A DNA stretch of 64,000 nucleotides. Origin: Rhodanobacter sp. T12-5. GTDB taxonomy: Bacteria; Pseudomonadota; Gammaproteobacteria; Xanthomonadales; Rhodanobacteraceae. This document shows, one piece after another, positions 56,186 through 64,000 of the stretch; position 1 is the first letter of the stretch; each line of letters starts with the position of its first letter. The DNA lies in contig NZ_NPKN01000001.1 of NCBI RefSeq assembly GCF_008329435.1, positions 868,001-932,000 on the forward strand. The letters are read 5' to 3'. A program made the position numbers and the translations under genes. The notes beneath the pieces were generated by a model, which was given only the letters and a program-made list of their open reading frames with translations, had not been told where the DNA came from and made no database searches.

Positions 56186-57577
56186 ATGTCACTCCCGATC
56201 GAACGTGCAGACCCGAGCCAGGTCGACGCCTTGTGCGCGATCGAGCGTCAGGCCGTGCAGCTGTTCCGCGGGCATCCCGCATGGGCGAGCTATTCGGCGC
56301 TGTCGATCCCGCCGGACTTGTTGCTGCGGGCGATAAATCGTGGGCTGGTGTGGGTGGCCCTGAGTGAAACAGGCGCGCCGGTGGGGTTTGTCTGGCTGGA
56401 TACCGAGCTTGTCGGCGACGCCATCGGCATCGCCGAGATCGACGTCTTGCCGCAGTACGGTCGGCGCGGCGTCGGGGCGGCATTGCTGGAACATGCCTGT
56501 GAATGGGCGCGTGCCGCCGGTTATCGGCGGGTTGACCTGGGCACCCTGGCCGATGTGCGCTGGAACGCACCTTTCTATGCGCAACATGGCTTTGTGACGG
56601 TCGACAAGGGTGGGCCGGCATTTGCGCTGGCGCGCCAGCGCGATCGCGAGAACGGCTTTCCCGACCGCCTGCGCGTGTTCATGAGCCGAGCGCTGGCGCC
56701 ACCGGCCAACGACGCGTGGACGGTGTGGCCAGCGCCGGCCAAGCTGAACCTGTTCCTGCGCATTACCGGTCGGCGTGCCGATGGCTACCACGAGCTGCAG
56801 ACGGTGTTTCGCTTGCTGGACTGGGGCGATGAGATCCGCCTGCGCCGGCGTATTGATGGCGAGATACGGCGTGTGCGCGAAGTCCCGGGCGTGCCCGCGC
56901 AGGACGATCTGGCCGTACGCGCCGCTAGGCTGTTGCAGCGATACGCCGGCGTGACGGCGGGCGTGGATATCGAGGTGGAAAAACGCATTCCGATGGGCGG
57001 CGGGTTGGGCGGCGGCAGTTCCGATGCGGCAACCGTGCTGGTGGCGCTGAATCTGCTGTGGCGGCTGGATCTGGATCAGGATGTGCTGGCCGAACTGGGA
57101 CGCCAGCTGGGTGCCGACGTGCCGGTGTTCGTGCGCGGCCGTTCGGCCTGGGCCGAGGGCATTGGTGAGCAGCTCAGCCCGCTGGCCCTGCCGTCGCGTC
57201 ATTATGTGGTGCTGGACCCGCACGAGCCGGTACCGACCGCGGCGCTCTTTCAAGCGCCTGAATTGACACGCAATGCCCCGCGGGCGACAATTTCATCCTT
57301 TGTTTCCGGCGAAACGACCGAGAACGCCTTTGCATCGGTGGTTCGCGCGCGACATCCGCGGGTGGCCGCGGCGCTGGACTGGCTTGGTGGTTTCGGTCAG
57401 GCGCGGCTCTCCGGCAGCGGTGGTTGCGTTTTCCTGGAAATGAGGTCGTTCGCGCGGGCAGCGGCAATTGCCGCGCAATGCCCGGCGGCATTCACGGCGC
57501 AGGTCGCCACGGGTGTCGATGTTTCACCCTTGCAGGATGCGCTGGTGCGTCACCGCGAGGCGACGCAGGCAACCTGA
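56186..57577 (+). CDS. ispE: GNAT acetyltransferase-IspE fusion (CDP-ME kinase)
   Basis: A single 463-codon frame encodes two enzymes. Residues ~1-165 form a GNAT domain (acetyl-CoA loop LPQYGRRGVGAALLEHACEW, then LADVRWNAPFYAQHGFV). Residues ~170-463 are a complete IspE: WPAPAKLNLFLRITGRRADG at residue 181 and GHMP ATP loop PMGGGLGGGSSDAATVLVAL, later ARLSGSGGCVFLEM. IspE phosphorylates 4-diphosphocytidyl-methylerythritol in the MEP isoprenoid pathway and is normally ~285 aa. An internal ATG at 56681 could start a separate ~298-aa IspE, but no stop ends the GNAT part. The ATG with GGAA about six bases upstream was chosen over a TTG seven codons earlier. Confidence 0.9.
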   Translation: MSLPIERADPSQVDALCAIERQAVQLFRGHPAWASYSALSIPPDLLLRAINRGLVWVALSETGAPVGFVWLDTELVGDAIGIAEIDVLPQYGRRGVGAALLEHACEWARAAGYRRVDLGTLADVRWNAPFYAQHGFVTVDKGGPAFALARQRDRENGFPDRLRVFMSRALAPPANDAWTVWPAPAKLNLFLRITGRRADGYHELQTVFRLLDWGDEIRLRRRIDGEIRRVREVPGVPAQDDLAVRAARLLQRYAGVTAGVDIEVEKRIPMGGGLGGGSSDAATVLVALNLLWRLDLDQDVLAELGRQLGADVPVFVRGRSAWAEGIGEQLSPLALPSRHYVVLDPHEPVPTAALFQAPELTRNAPRATISSFVSGETTENAFASVVRARHPRVAAALDWLGGFGQARLSGSGGCVFLEMRSFARAAAIAAQCPAAFTAQVATGVDVSPLQDALVRHREATQAT

Positions 57578-57648
57578 TGGTCGCGGTTGCCGACGAAGCA
57601 CGGAAGCAGGCTCGAACAGATACATGCACGAACGAACACACAAATTAC

Positions 57649-57725
57649 TGGGGCGTCGCCAAGCTGGTTAAGGCACGGGATTTTGATTCCCGCATACGCA
57701 GGTTCGAATCCTGCCGCCCCAGCCA
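57649..57725 (+). tRNA. tRNA-Gln (anticodon TTG)
   Basis: Cloverleaf of 77 nt including encoded CCA: acceptor TGGGGCG/CGCCCCA, anticodon loop TTTTGAT in the stem CGGGA/TCCCG, T-arm GCAGGTTCGAATCCTGC. It lies between ispE and prs, the conserved position of glnX-type tRNA in gammaproteobacteria. Confidence 0.97.
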
Positions 57726-57757
57726 TTTCATGATGGCTTCCGTTTCGAGGTAACACC

Positions 57758-58717
57758 GTGGACACGTCCACCCCGATGATGCTGTTTACCGGTAACGCCC
57801 ATCGTGCGTTGGCGGAGGATGTCGCCCATCGCCTGGGCGTGCCGTTGGGCAAGGCACTGGTCGGCACGTTCAGCGACGGCGAAGTGCAGATCGAGATCGA
57901 GGAGAACGTACGCCGCCAGGAAGTGTTCGTGATCCAGCCGACCGGCGCGCCGAGCGCGGTCAACCTGTTCGAGCTGCTGGCGCTGACCGATGCGTTGAAG
58001 CGCGCCTCCGCCGCCAGCGTCACCGCGGTGATCCCGTACTTCGGCTACGCCCGGCAGGATCGCCGGCCGCGCTCGGCGCGGGTGCCGATTACCGCCAAGC
58101 TGGCCGCGCGGATGATCGGCGCGGCGGGCGTCGACCGGGTGCTGACGGTCGACCTGCATGCCGACCAGATCCAGGGCTTCTTCGACATTCCGGTCGACAA
58201 CGTGTACGCCTCGCCGGTGCTGTTGGCCGACATCTGGCGCAACCACAGCATGGACGACCTGATCGTGGTCAGCCCGGACGTGGGCGGCGTGGTGCGCGCG
58301 CGCGCGATCGCCAAGCGGCTGGACGACGCGGACCTGGCGATCATCGACAAGCGCCGTCCGCGCGCGAACGTTTCCACCGTGATGAACATCATCGGCGACG
58401 TGGACGGCAAGACCTGCGTGATGGTCGACGACATCGTCGACACCGCCGGCACGCTGTGTGCGGCGGCTGCGGCCCTGAAGGAGCGCGGCGCCCGCAAGGT
58501 GGTTGCCTACTGCGTGCACCCGGTGCTGTCGGGCGCGGCGATCAGCAACATCGAAGGCTCCCAGCTCGACCAGCTGGTGGTCACCAACACCTTGCCGCTG
58601 CGCCCGGAAGTGCAGGCCTGCGCCAAGATCCGCCAGCTCTCGGTCGCCGAGCTGCTGGCCGAAACCATTCGCCGCATCGCCTTTGGCGAGTCGGTGAGTT
58701 CGCTGTACGTGGATTGA
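57758..58717 (+). CDS. prs: Ribose-phosphate pyrophosphokinase
   Basis: PRPP synthetase (319 aa) making phosphoribosyl pyrophosphate from ribose-5-phosphate and ATP for nucleotide, His and Trp synthesis. [40 protein letters not shown] and the PRPP loop [17 protein letters not shown] are diagnostic. GTG start with GAGG upstream; 32 bp after tRNA-Gln. Confidence 0.97.
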   Translation: MDTSTPMMLFTGNAHRALAEDVAHRLGVPLGKALVGTFSDGEVQIEIEENVRRQEVFVIQPTGAPSAVNLFELLALTDALKRASAASVTAVIPYFGYARQDRRPRSARVPITAKLAARMIGAAGVDRVLTVDLHADQIQGFFDIPVDNVYASPVLLADIWRNHSMDDLIVVSPDVGGVVRARAIAKRLDDADLAIIDKRRPRANVSTVMNIIGDVDGKTCVMVDDIVDTAGTLCAAAAALKERGARKVVAYCVHPVLSGAAISNIEGSQLDQLVVTNTLPLRPEVQACAKIRQLSVAELLAETIRRIAFGESVSSLYVD

Positions 58718-58831
58718 TCCATTGATTTTCGCCGTGGCGGCTCGGCCGTCCGGCACCACCGGCTTTTCTGGTCGCGGAAAAGTCACGCAACTGCCGCGAG
58801 GCGGTTCTTAAAAAACCAAGGTAGTAACAAC

Positions 58832-59527
58832 ATGTCCAAGACTCATGAAATCAAGGCGCAAAGCCGCAAGGACGAGGGGAAAGGTGCGAGCCGCCGCCTG
58901 CGTCGTGCCGCTTTCGTGCCTGCCGTTGTCTACGGCGCCGGTCAGGCTCCGGAAAGCATCCAGATCGAACACAACACCATCCTGCTTGCCGCCAAGCACG
59001 AGTGGTTCTTCTCCTCGATCCTCGATCTCAACGTCGATGGCAAGGTGCAGAAGGTGCTGGTGCGTGACTGGCAGAAGCATCCGTTCAAGCAACTGATGAT
59101 GCACATGGATTTCCTGCGCATCGACGAGAACGCCAAGCTCCGCGTCAACGTGCCGCTGCACTTCCTCAACCAGGAAACGTCGACGGCCGGCAAGACGTCG
59201 GGCGTGGTGATCTCGCACAACCTGACCGAAGTGGAAATCTCCTGCCTGCCGAAGCATCTGCCCGAGTTCATCGATCTGGATCTGGGCGCGCTCCAGGCTG
59301 GCGACATCATCCATCTGTCCGACCTGAAGTTGCCGGCCAACGTCGAGTTGCCGGCGCTGCAGCTGGGTGAGGATCACGACATCCCGGTGGTCACGGTGAA
59401 TGTGGTCAAGGAAAGCGCCGCCGATGCTGCGGAAGACGCTGCTGCCGAGGCTGAGGCCGAGGCGAACAAGGCTGCCGCCGCCAAGCCTGCCAAGGCTGCC
59501 GCCAAGCCGGCTGGCGACAAGAAGTAA
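58832..59527 (+). CDS. rplY: 50S ribosomal protein L25 (general stress protein Ctc form)
   Basis: Long-form bL25 (231 aa): N-terminal 5S rRNA-binding domain (AQSRKDEGKGASRRLRRAAF; VPAVVYGAGQAPESIQIEHN) plus the C-terminal TL5/Ctc domain, and a low-complexity Ala/Lys/Glu tail of about 40 residues (AAEAEAEANKAAAAKPAKAA). Conserved order prs-rplY-pth. The 114-bp leader after prs ends in a run of A residues (TTAAAAAACC) before the start; no riboswitch recognised. Confidence 0.96.
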   Translation: MSKTHEIKAQSRKDEGKGASRRLRRAAFVPAVVYGAGQAPESIQIEHNTILLAAKHEWFFSSILDLNVDGKVQKVLVRDWQKHPFKQLMMHMDFLRIDENAKLRVNVPLHFLNQETSTAGKTSGVVISHNLTEVEISCLPKHLPEFIDLDLGALQAGDIIHLSDLKLPANVELPALQLGEDHDIPVVTVNVVKESAADAAEDAAAEAEAEANKAAAAKPAKAAAKPAGDKK

Positions 59528-59535
59528 GCCACGCA

Positions 59536-59566
59536 AAGTCCCGCGCTCGGTGCGGGCGCGGGACTT
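59536..59566. promoter_or_regulatory. Strong hairpin in the rplY-pth gap
   Basis: An 11-bp perfect stem, AAGTCCCGCGC / GCGCGGGACTT, with a 9-nt loop occupies most of the 50-bp gap. No T-run follows; it could be a partial terminator/RNA-processing stem or an element occluding the pth ribosome site (pth starts 11 bases after the stem). Confidence 0.5.
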
Positions 59567-59577
59567 CGTGGTCGATC

Positions 59578-60180
59578 ATGGCTGGATTGCAGCTCATTGT
59601 CGGACTGGGCAACCCCGGTGCCGAATATCTCCGAACCCGGCACAACGCCGGGTTCTGGTTTGTGGACGCTCTCGCCAGCGGGCAGGGCGAGCGCTTCGGT
59701 TTCGACGGCAAGCTGCATGGCGAAACCTGCCGGGTACGCATCGGCGGCCAGCCGGTATGGCTGCTCAAGCCGGCCACCTTCATGAACAAGAGCGGCATCG
59801 CCGTGGTCTCGGCGCTGCGCTACTACAAGATCGAGCCGGAGCAGTGCCTGATCGCGCATGACGACCTGGACCTGCCGCCCGGCACCGCGCGCCTGAAGTT
59901 CGACGGCGGCCACGGCGGCCAGAACGGCCTGCGCGACATCATGGCGCACCTTGGCCACGGCAAGTTCCATCGCCTGCGCGTGGGCATCGGCCATCCCGGC
60001 CACCGCGACCAGGTCACGCCATGGGTGCTGGGGCGGCCGTCGGCCACGGACGAGGACGCGATCCTCGACGGCATCGCGCGTGCGCTGGACGTGCTGCCGC
60101 TGGCGGTGGAAGGCCAGTTCGACAAGGCGATGCAGCAGTTGCATACGACGGGAACGGGAAATGGGGAACGGGGAACGTAA
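59578..60180 (+). CDS. pth: Peptidyl-tRNA hydrolase
   Basis: Pth (200 aa) cleaves peptidyl-tRNA released from stalled ribosomes. LIVGLGNPGAEYLRTRHNAG includes the catalytic His; PATFMNKSGIAV, HDDLDLPPGTARLKF and GGHGGQNGLRDIM follow the family. The last eight or so residues (GTGNGERGT) are encoded by GGGAACG-type dispersed repeat sequence and are absent from typical Pth, so the native end was probably replaced by the repeat. Confidence 0.96.
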   Translation: MAGLQLIVGLGNPGAEYLRTRHNAGFWFVDALASGQGERFGFDGKLHGETCRVRIGGQPVWLLKPATFMNKSGIAVVSALRYYKIEPEQCLIAHDDLDLPPGTARLKFDGGHGGQNGLRDIMAHLGHGKFHRLRVGIGHPGHRDQVTPWVLGRPSATDEDAILDGIARALDVLPLAVEGQFDKAMQQLHTTGTGNGERGT

Positions 60181-60255
60181 GCGCCCGATCAAGGGCTGCA
60201 ACGTCCACGCCTCCCCCCACTTCATGTTCCCGGTTTCTCATTCCCTGTTTCCCGG
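60150..60255. repeat. GGGAACG tandem/inverted repeat spanning the end of pth
   Basis: GGGAACGGGAAATGGGGAAC plus GGGGAACG (60150-60178) in the last pth codons faces GTTCCCGGTTTCTCATTCCC plus TGTTTCCCGG (60226-60255) just upstream of ychF: an imperfect inverted repeat with a ~47-nt centre. The layout matches the two other repeat families in the window. Confidence 0.72.
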
Positions 60256-60264
60256 AGTTCCACC

Positions 60265-61353
<1,089 letters not shown>

Positions 61354-61665
61354 CGAGCGGAAGCACCGCAGACCCAGCCAGGCAACTGAGCCGGCGCGCC
61401 TTCAGCCCCGGCACCGATCCTGGAAGCGCGAAGACGCCCGTCTGGAGTCGCGACGGCAAGCGGCCGGCGCACGCCGCCGTCCGCGCGCTCGGCCTCCGGC
61501 TTGCCTTGCGCAAGGGCTACGCCGAGCTGAAGGGCGTCGAGGCTGCCACGCGATCGATTCGGGCCTGGATCTGGCTGCCTGCATGAGCTGCCAGGGCGGC
61601 GGCCTCGTGATCGTGGCAGCCAAGGCATAATCACCGGCCCAAACGCCCCCTCGAGATGCCGCCCC
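61354..61665. other. 312-bp gap after ychF, nothing recognised
   Basis: An open frame continues through this stretch but has no plausible start or ribosome site and gives Arg/Ala-rich shadow sequence. No terminator, tRNA or repeat seen. It may hold the promoter of the downstream thioesterase gene. Confidence 0.5.
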
Positions 61666-62154
61666 ATGTCCGGACAACAGCACGAAGTGACATTCCGCTT
61701 CCTCGCCCAGCCTACCGACGTCAATTTCGGCGGCAAGGTGCACGGCGGCATGGCGATGAAGTGGATCGACCAGGCCGGTTACGCCTGTGCAGTGGGCTGG
61801 AGCGGTGCATATTGCGTCACCGCGTCGGTCAGCGGCATCCAGTTCGTGGCGCCGATCCTGATCGGCGACCTGGTCACGGTGCGGGCACGACTGATCCATA
61901 CCGGCACCAGCAGCATGCACATGGCAGTCGACGTGCTGGCGCGCGACCTGCGCAAGGATGAGCAACGCCTGGCGACCAGTTGCGTGATGGTGTTCGTGGC
62001 GCTCGACAGTCCGGACGGCAAGCCGACCCCGGTGCCGCGGTGGGAGCCTCGCGATGAAGGGGAGCGGCTGCTGCAGGCGCAGGCGAAACGGCTGCTGGAA
62101 TTGTCCAAGGGGATGGAGCAACTGGTCGACCTGCGCGCTGCATCGCCGGGCTGA
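61666..62154 (+). CDS. Acyl-CoA thioesterase (YciA/hotdog type)
   Basis: Single hotdog-domain thioesterase of 162 aa. FLAQPTDVNFGGKVHGGMAM and KWIDQAGYACAVGWSG carry the catalytic Asn/Asp region of the acyl-CoA hydrolase (YciA/BACH) group; SGIQFVAPILIGDLVTVRA and the C-terminal helical tail agree. Hydrolyses acyl-CoAs of unknown chain length. Just upstream of the tRNA-tuf promoter. Confidence 0.9.
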   Translation: MSGQQHEVTFRFLAQPTDVNFGGKVHGGMAMKWIDQAGYACAVGWSGAYCVTASVSGIQFVAPILIGDLVTVRARLIHTGTSSMHMAVDVLARDLRKDEQRLATSCVMVFVALDSPDGKPTPVPRWEPRDEGERLLQAQAKRLLELSKGMEQLVDLRAASPG

Positions 62155-62192
62155 CAACTCCGCAGAAAATCGCGTATACGGGCGACGAGGTG

Positions 62193-62221
62193 TTGACAGT
62201 TCAGGGCCCGATCCACACAAT
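62193..62221 (+). promoter_or_regulatory. Sigma-70 promoter of the tRNA-Tyr/Gly/Thr-tuf operon
   Basis: Consensus -35 TTGACA (62193-62198), 17-bp spacer, -10 CACAAT (62216-62221, four of six matches). The expected start about seven bases on is just upstream of tRNA-Tyr. The GC-rich bases after the -10 (ACGCG) fit a stringently controlled stable-RNA promoter. Confidence 0.8.
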
Positions 62222-62235
62222 ACGCGTTCTTTGTT

Positions 62236-62321
62236 GGAGGGATACCCAAGCGGCCAACGGGGGCAGACTGTAAATCTGCTGGCTTACGCCTTCGGTGGTT
62301 CGAATCCACCTCCCTCCACCA
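62236..62321 (+). tRNA. tRNA-Tyr (anticodon GTA)
   Basis: Class II tRNA of 86 nt with long variable arm: acceptor GGAGGGA/TCCCTCC, anticodon in GACTGTAAATC, T-arm GGTGGTTCGAATCCACC, encoded CCA. Confidence 0.97.
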
Positions 62322-62381
62322 GTGTTGCAAGTGGTACCACGCGACGTGAAAGCGGCGCGGCCAGCAAGAGTTCCGCGCAGG

Positions 62382-62455
62382 GCGGGAGTAGTTCAATGGT
62401 AGAACATCAGTTTTCCAAACTGATTACGCGGGTTCGATTCCCGCCTTCCGCTCCA
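62382..62455 (+). tRNA. tRNA-Gly (anticodon TCC)
   Basis: 74 nt: acceptor GCGGGAG/CTTCCGC with one G-T pair, anticodon loop TTTCCAA, T-arm CGGGTTCGATTCCCG, encoded CCA. Confidence 0.97.
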
Positions 62456-62487
62456 TTGCGCTGCATCTGCCAGTACACCAAATACAC

Positions 62488-62563
<76 letters not shown>

Positions 62564-62638
62564 TTTCACGGCCGTCACGGCCAGCCCCGAAACGGGCAGG
62601 TTCCTTCAACTCATCGACTCCATCGGGGTTTAGCGCGC

Positions 62639-63829
62639 ATGGCAAAGGGTAAATTCGAACGCACCAAGCCGCACGTCAACGTCGGCACGATTGGTCACGT
62701 GGATCACGGCAAGACGACGCTGACGGCAGCGCTGACGAAGGTCGGTGCAGAACGTTTCGGTGGCGAGTTCAAGGACTACAGCGCGATCGACGCGGCGCCG
62801 GAAGAGAAGGCGCGCGGCATCACGATCTCGACCGCCCACGTGGAATACGAGTCGCCGGTGCGCCACTACGCGCACGTGGACTGCCCGGGCCATGCGGATT
62901 ATGTGAAGAACATGATCACGGGTGCGGCGCAGATGGACGGCGCGATCCTGGTGTGCTCGGCCGCGGACGGCCCGATGCCGCAGACGCGCGAGCACATCCT
63001 GCTGTCGCGCCAGGTCGGCGTGCCGTACATCGTGGTGTTCCTGAACAAGGCGGACATGGTCGACGACGCCGAGCTGCTCGAGCTGGTCGAGATGGAAGTG
63101 CGCGAGCTGCTGAGCAAGTACGACTTCCCGGGCGACGACACCCCGATCATCCACGGTTCGGCGCTGAAGGCGCTGGAAGGTGACCAGAGCGAAATCGGCG
63201 TGCCGTCGATCATCAAGCTGGTGGACGCGCTGGACAGCTACATCCCGGAGCCGGTGCGCACGATCGACAAGCCGTTCCTGATGCCGGTGGAAGACGTGTT
63301 CTCGATTTCGGGCCGCGGCACCGTGGTGACCGGTCGTATCGAGCGCGGCATCATCAAGGTCGGCGACGAAATCGAAGTGGTCGGCATCCGCGACACGCAG
63401 AAGACCACCGTGACCGGCGTGGAAATGTTCCGCAAGCTGCTGGACCAGGGTCAGGCAGGCGACAACGCCGGTCTGCTGCTGCGCGGCCTGAAGCGTGACG
63501 ACGTGGAGCGTGGCCAGGTGCTGGCCAAGCCGGGCACGATCACCCCGCATACGGACTTCGAGGCTGAGGTGTATGTGCTGTCGAAGGACGAGGGTGGCCG
63601 TCATACGCCGTTCTTCAAGGGTTACCGTCCGCAGTTCTACTTCCGCACGACCGACGTGACCGGCGCTTGCCAGTTGCCGGACGGTGTGGAGATGGTGATG
63701 CCGGGCGACAACGTGAAGATGGTGGTGAGCCTGATCCACCCGATCGCGATGGACGAAGGCCTGCGTTTCGCCATCCGCGAAGGCGGCCGCACCGTCGGCG
63801 CCGGCGTGGTGGCCAAGGTCATCAAGTAA
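62639..63829 (+). CDS. tuf: Elongation factor Tu
   Basis: EF-Tu (396 aa) delivers aminoacyl-tRNA to the ribosome. G1 [11 protein letters not shown]2 [15 protein letters not shown]3 [13 protein letters not shown]4 NKADM; domains 2 and 3 complete, ending [10 protein letters not shown]. It is in the tRNA-tuf-tRNA-Trp arrangement (tufB-type), with secE/nusG expected just beyond the window. Codon use is strongly biased, as for highly expressed genes. A GATTCGG repeat follows the stop. Confidence 0.99.
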   Translation: MAKGKFERTKPHVNVGTIGHVDHGKTTLTAALTKVGAERFGGEFKDYSAIDAAPEEKARGITISTAHVEYESPVRHYAHVDCPGHADYVKNMITGAAQMDGAILVCSAADGPMPQTREHILLSRQVGVPYIVVFLNKADMVDDAELLELVEMEVRELLSKYDFPGDDTPIIHGSALKALEGDQSEIGVPSIIKLVDALDSYIPEPVRTIDKPFLMPVEDVFSISGRGTVVTGRIERGIIKVGDEIEVVGIRDTQKTTVTGVEMFRKLLDQGQAGDNAGLLLRGLKRDDVERGQVLAKPGTITPHTDFEAEVYVLSKDEGGRHTPFFKGYRPQFYFRTTDVTGACQLPDGVEMVMPGDNVKMVVSLIHPIAMDEGLRFAIREGGRTVGAGVVAKVIK

Positions 63830-63837
63830 GCTATTGC

Positions 63838-63922
63838 GGGATTCGGGATTCGGGATTCGGGATTCGGAGGGGCATCACCCTTCCGCTTTTCACGAATCCC
63901 GAATCTCGAATCCCGATTCCCG
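63838..63922. repeat. GATTCGG tandem/inverted repeat between tuf and tRNA-Trp
   Basis: Four GGATTCG units in tandem (63838-63867) face the inverse set CGAATCCCGAATCTCGAATC plus CCGATTCCCG (63893-63922), giving a ~30-bp imperfect stem with a 25-nt loop. It is the same family as 6626-6716. Confidence 0.82.
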
Positions 63923-63927
63923 TTCAT

Positions 63928-64000
<73 letters not shown>

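Noticed and set aside
63838-63922. CRISPR-like array
   Set aside because: Units are heptamers without spacers and paired with an inverted half; no cas genes in the window.

Overview
The window is a high-GC gammaproteobacterial chromosome segment. Gene order and protein character point to the Xanthomonadales, most likely Rhodanobacteraceae (Rhodanobacter, Dyella or a relative): a fliNOPQR-flhBAFG-fliA-cheYZA-motCD flagellar block, the prfA/hemA/lolB/ispE/prs/rplY/pth/ychF housekeeping block, a three-part pnt operon, and REP-type repeats typical of this order. The genus is an inference; no rRNA gene is present.

Layout. (1) 1-15365: end of fliN, then fliO-fliP, a 985-bp repeat-rich insert, fliQ-fliR-flhB-flhA, flhF-flhG-fliA and cheY-cheZ-cheA-motC-motD-cheW-DUF2802, mostly coupled by 4-bp overlaps. 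(2) 15412-16811, minus strand: a stand-alone FlhB C-domain homologue and a FliK-like protein. (3) 17035-26479: a second chemotaxis operon (STAS, CheY-like, CheA, CheW, two MCPs, CheR, CheD, CheB, STAS) behind a near-consensus sigma-28 promoter, so FliA from block 1 probably drives block 3. (4) 26589-32543, minus strand: a small secreted protein, a NUDIX hydrolase, a 5'-3' exonuclease/nitroreductase pair, and a four-gene unit of ECF sigma factor, anti-sigma factor, subtilase lipoprotein and TorF-type outer-membrane protein. (5) 32746-39144: a secreted TIGR03118 protein, cytidine deaminase, and pntAA separated from pntAB-pntB by a divergent ECF sigma/putative anti-sigma/DUF3106 cassette. (6) 39178-51103: SufT, a secreted M4 metalloprotease with two PPC domains, an asparaginase-domain protein, AidB-like and thioesterase genes, an AT-richer orphan gene with an HEPN-like motif, WrbA, a YihY protein, a TlpA-like thioredoxin, acylphosphatase and PPK2. 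(7) 51239-64000: prfA, hemA, a TPR lipoprotein, lolB, a GNAT-IspE fusion, tRNA-Gln, prs, rplY, pth, ychF, a YciA-like thioesterase, then tRNA-Tyr/Gly/Thr-tuf-tRNA-Trp behind a strong sigma-70 promoter.

Main points of interest. The fliP-fliQ insert holds two inverted, diverged copies of a ~320-bp hairpin array whose stems changed by compensatory substitutions while their ATCCT-type loops were kept, which suggests selection for structure. ispE is fused in frame to a GNAT acetyltransferase. One anti-sigma factor has a C-terminal domain that looks like a protease propeptide and is encoded next to a subtilase. Several short tandem/inverted repeat families sit at gene ends, and two of them form the C-terminal codons of hemA and pth.
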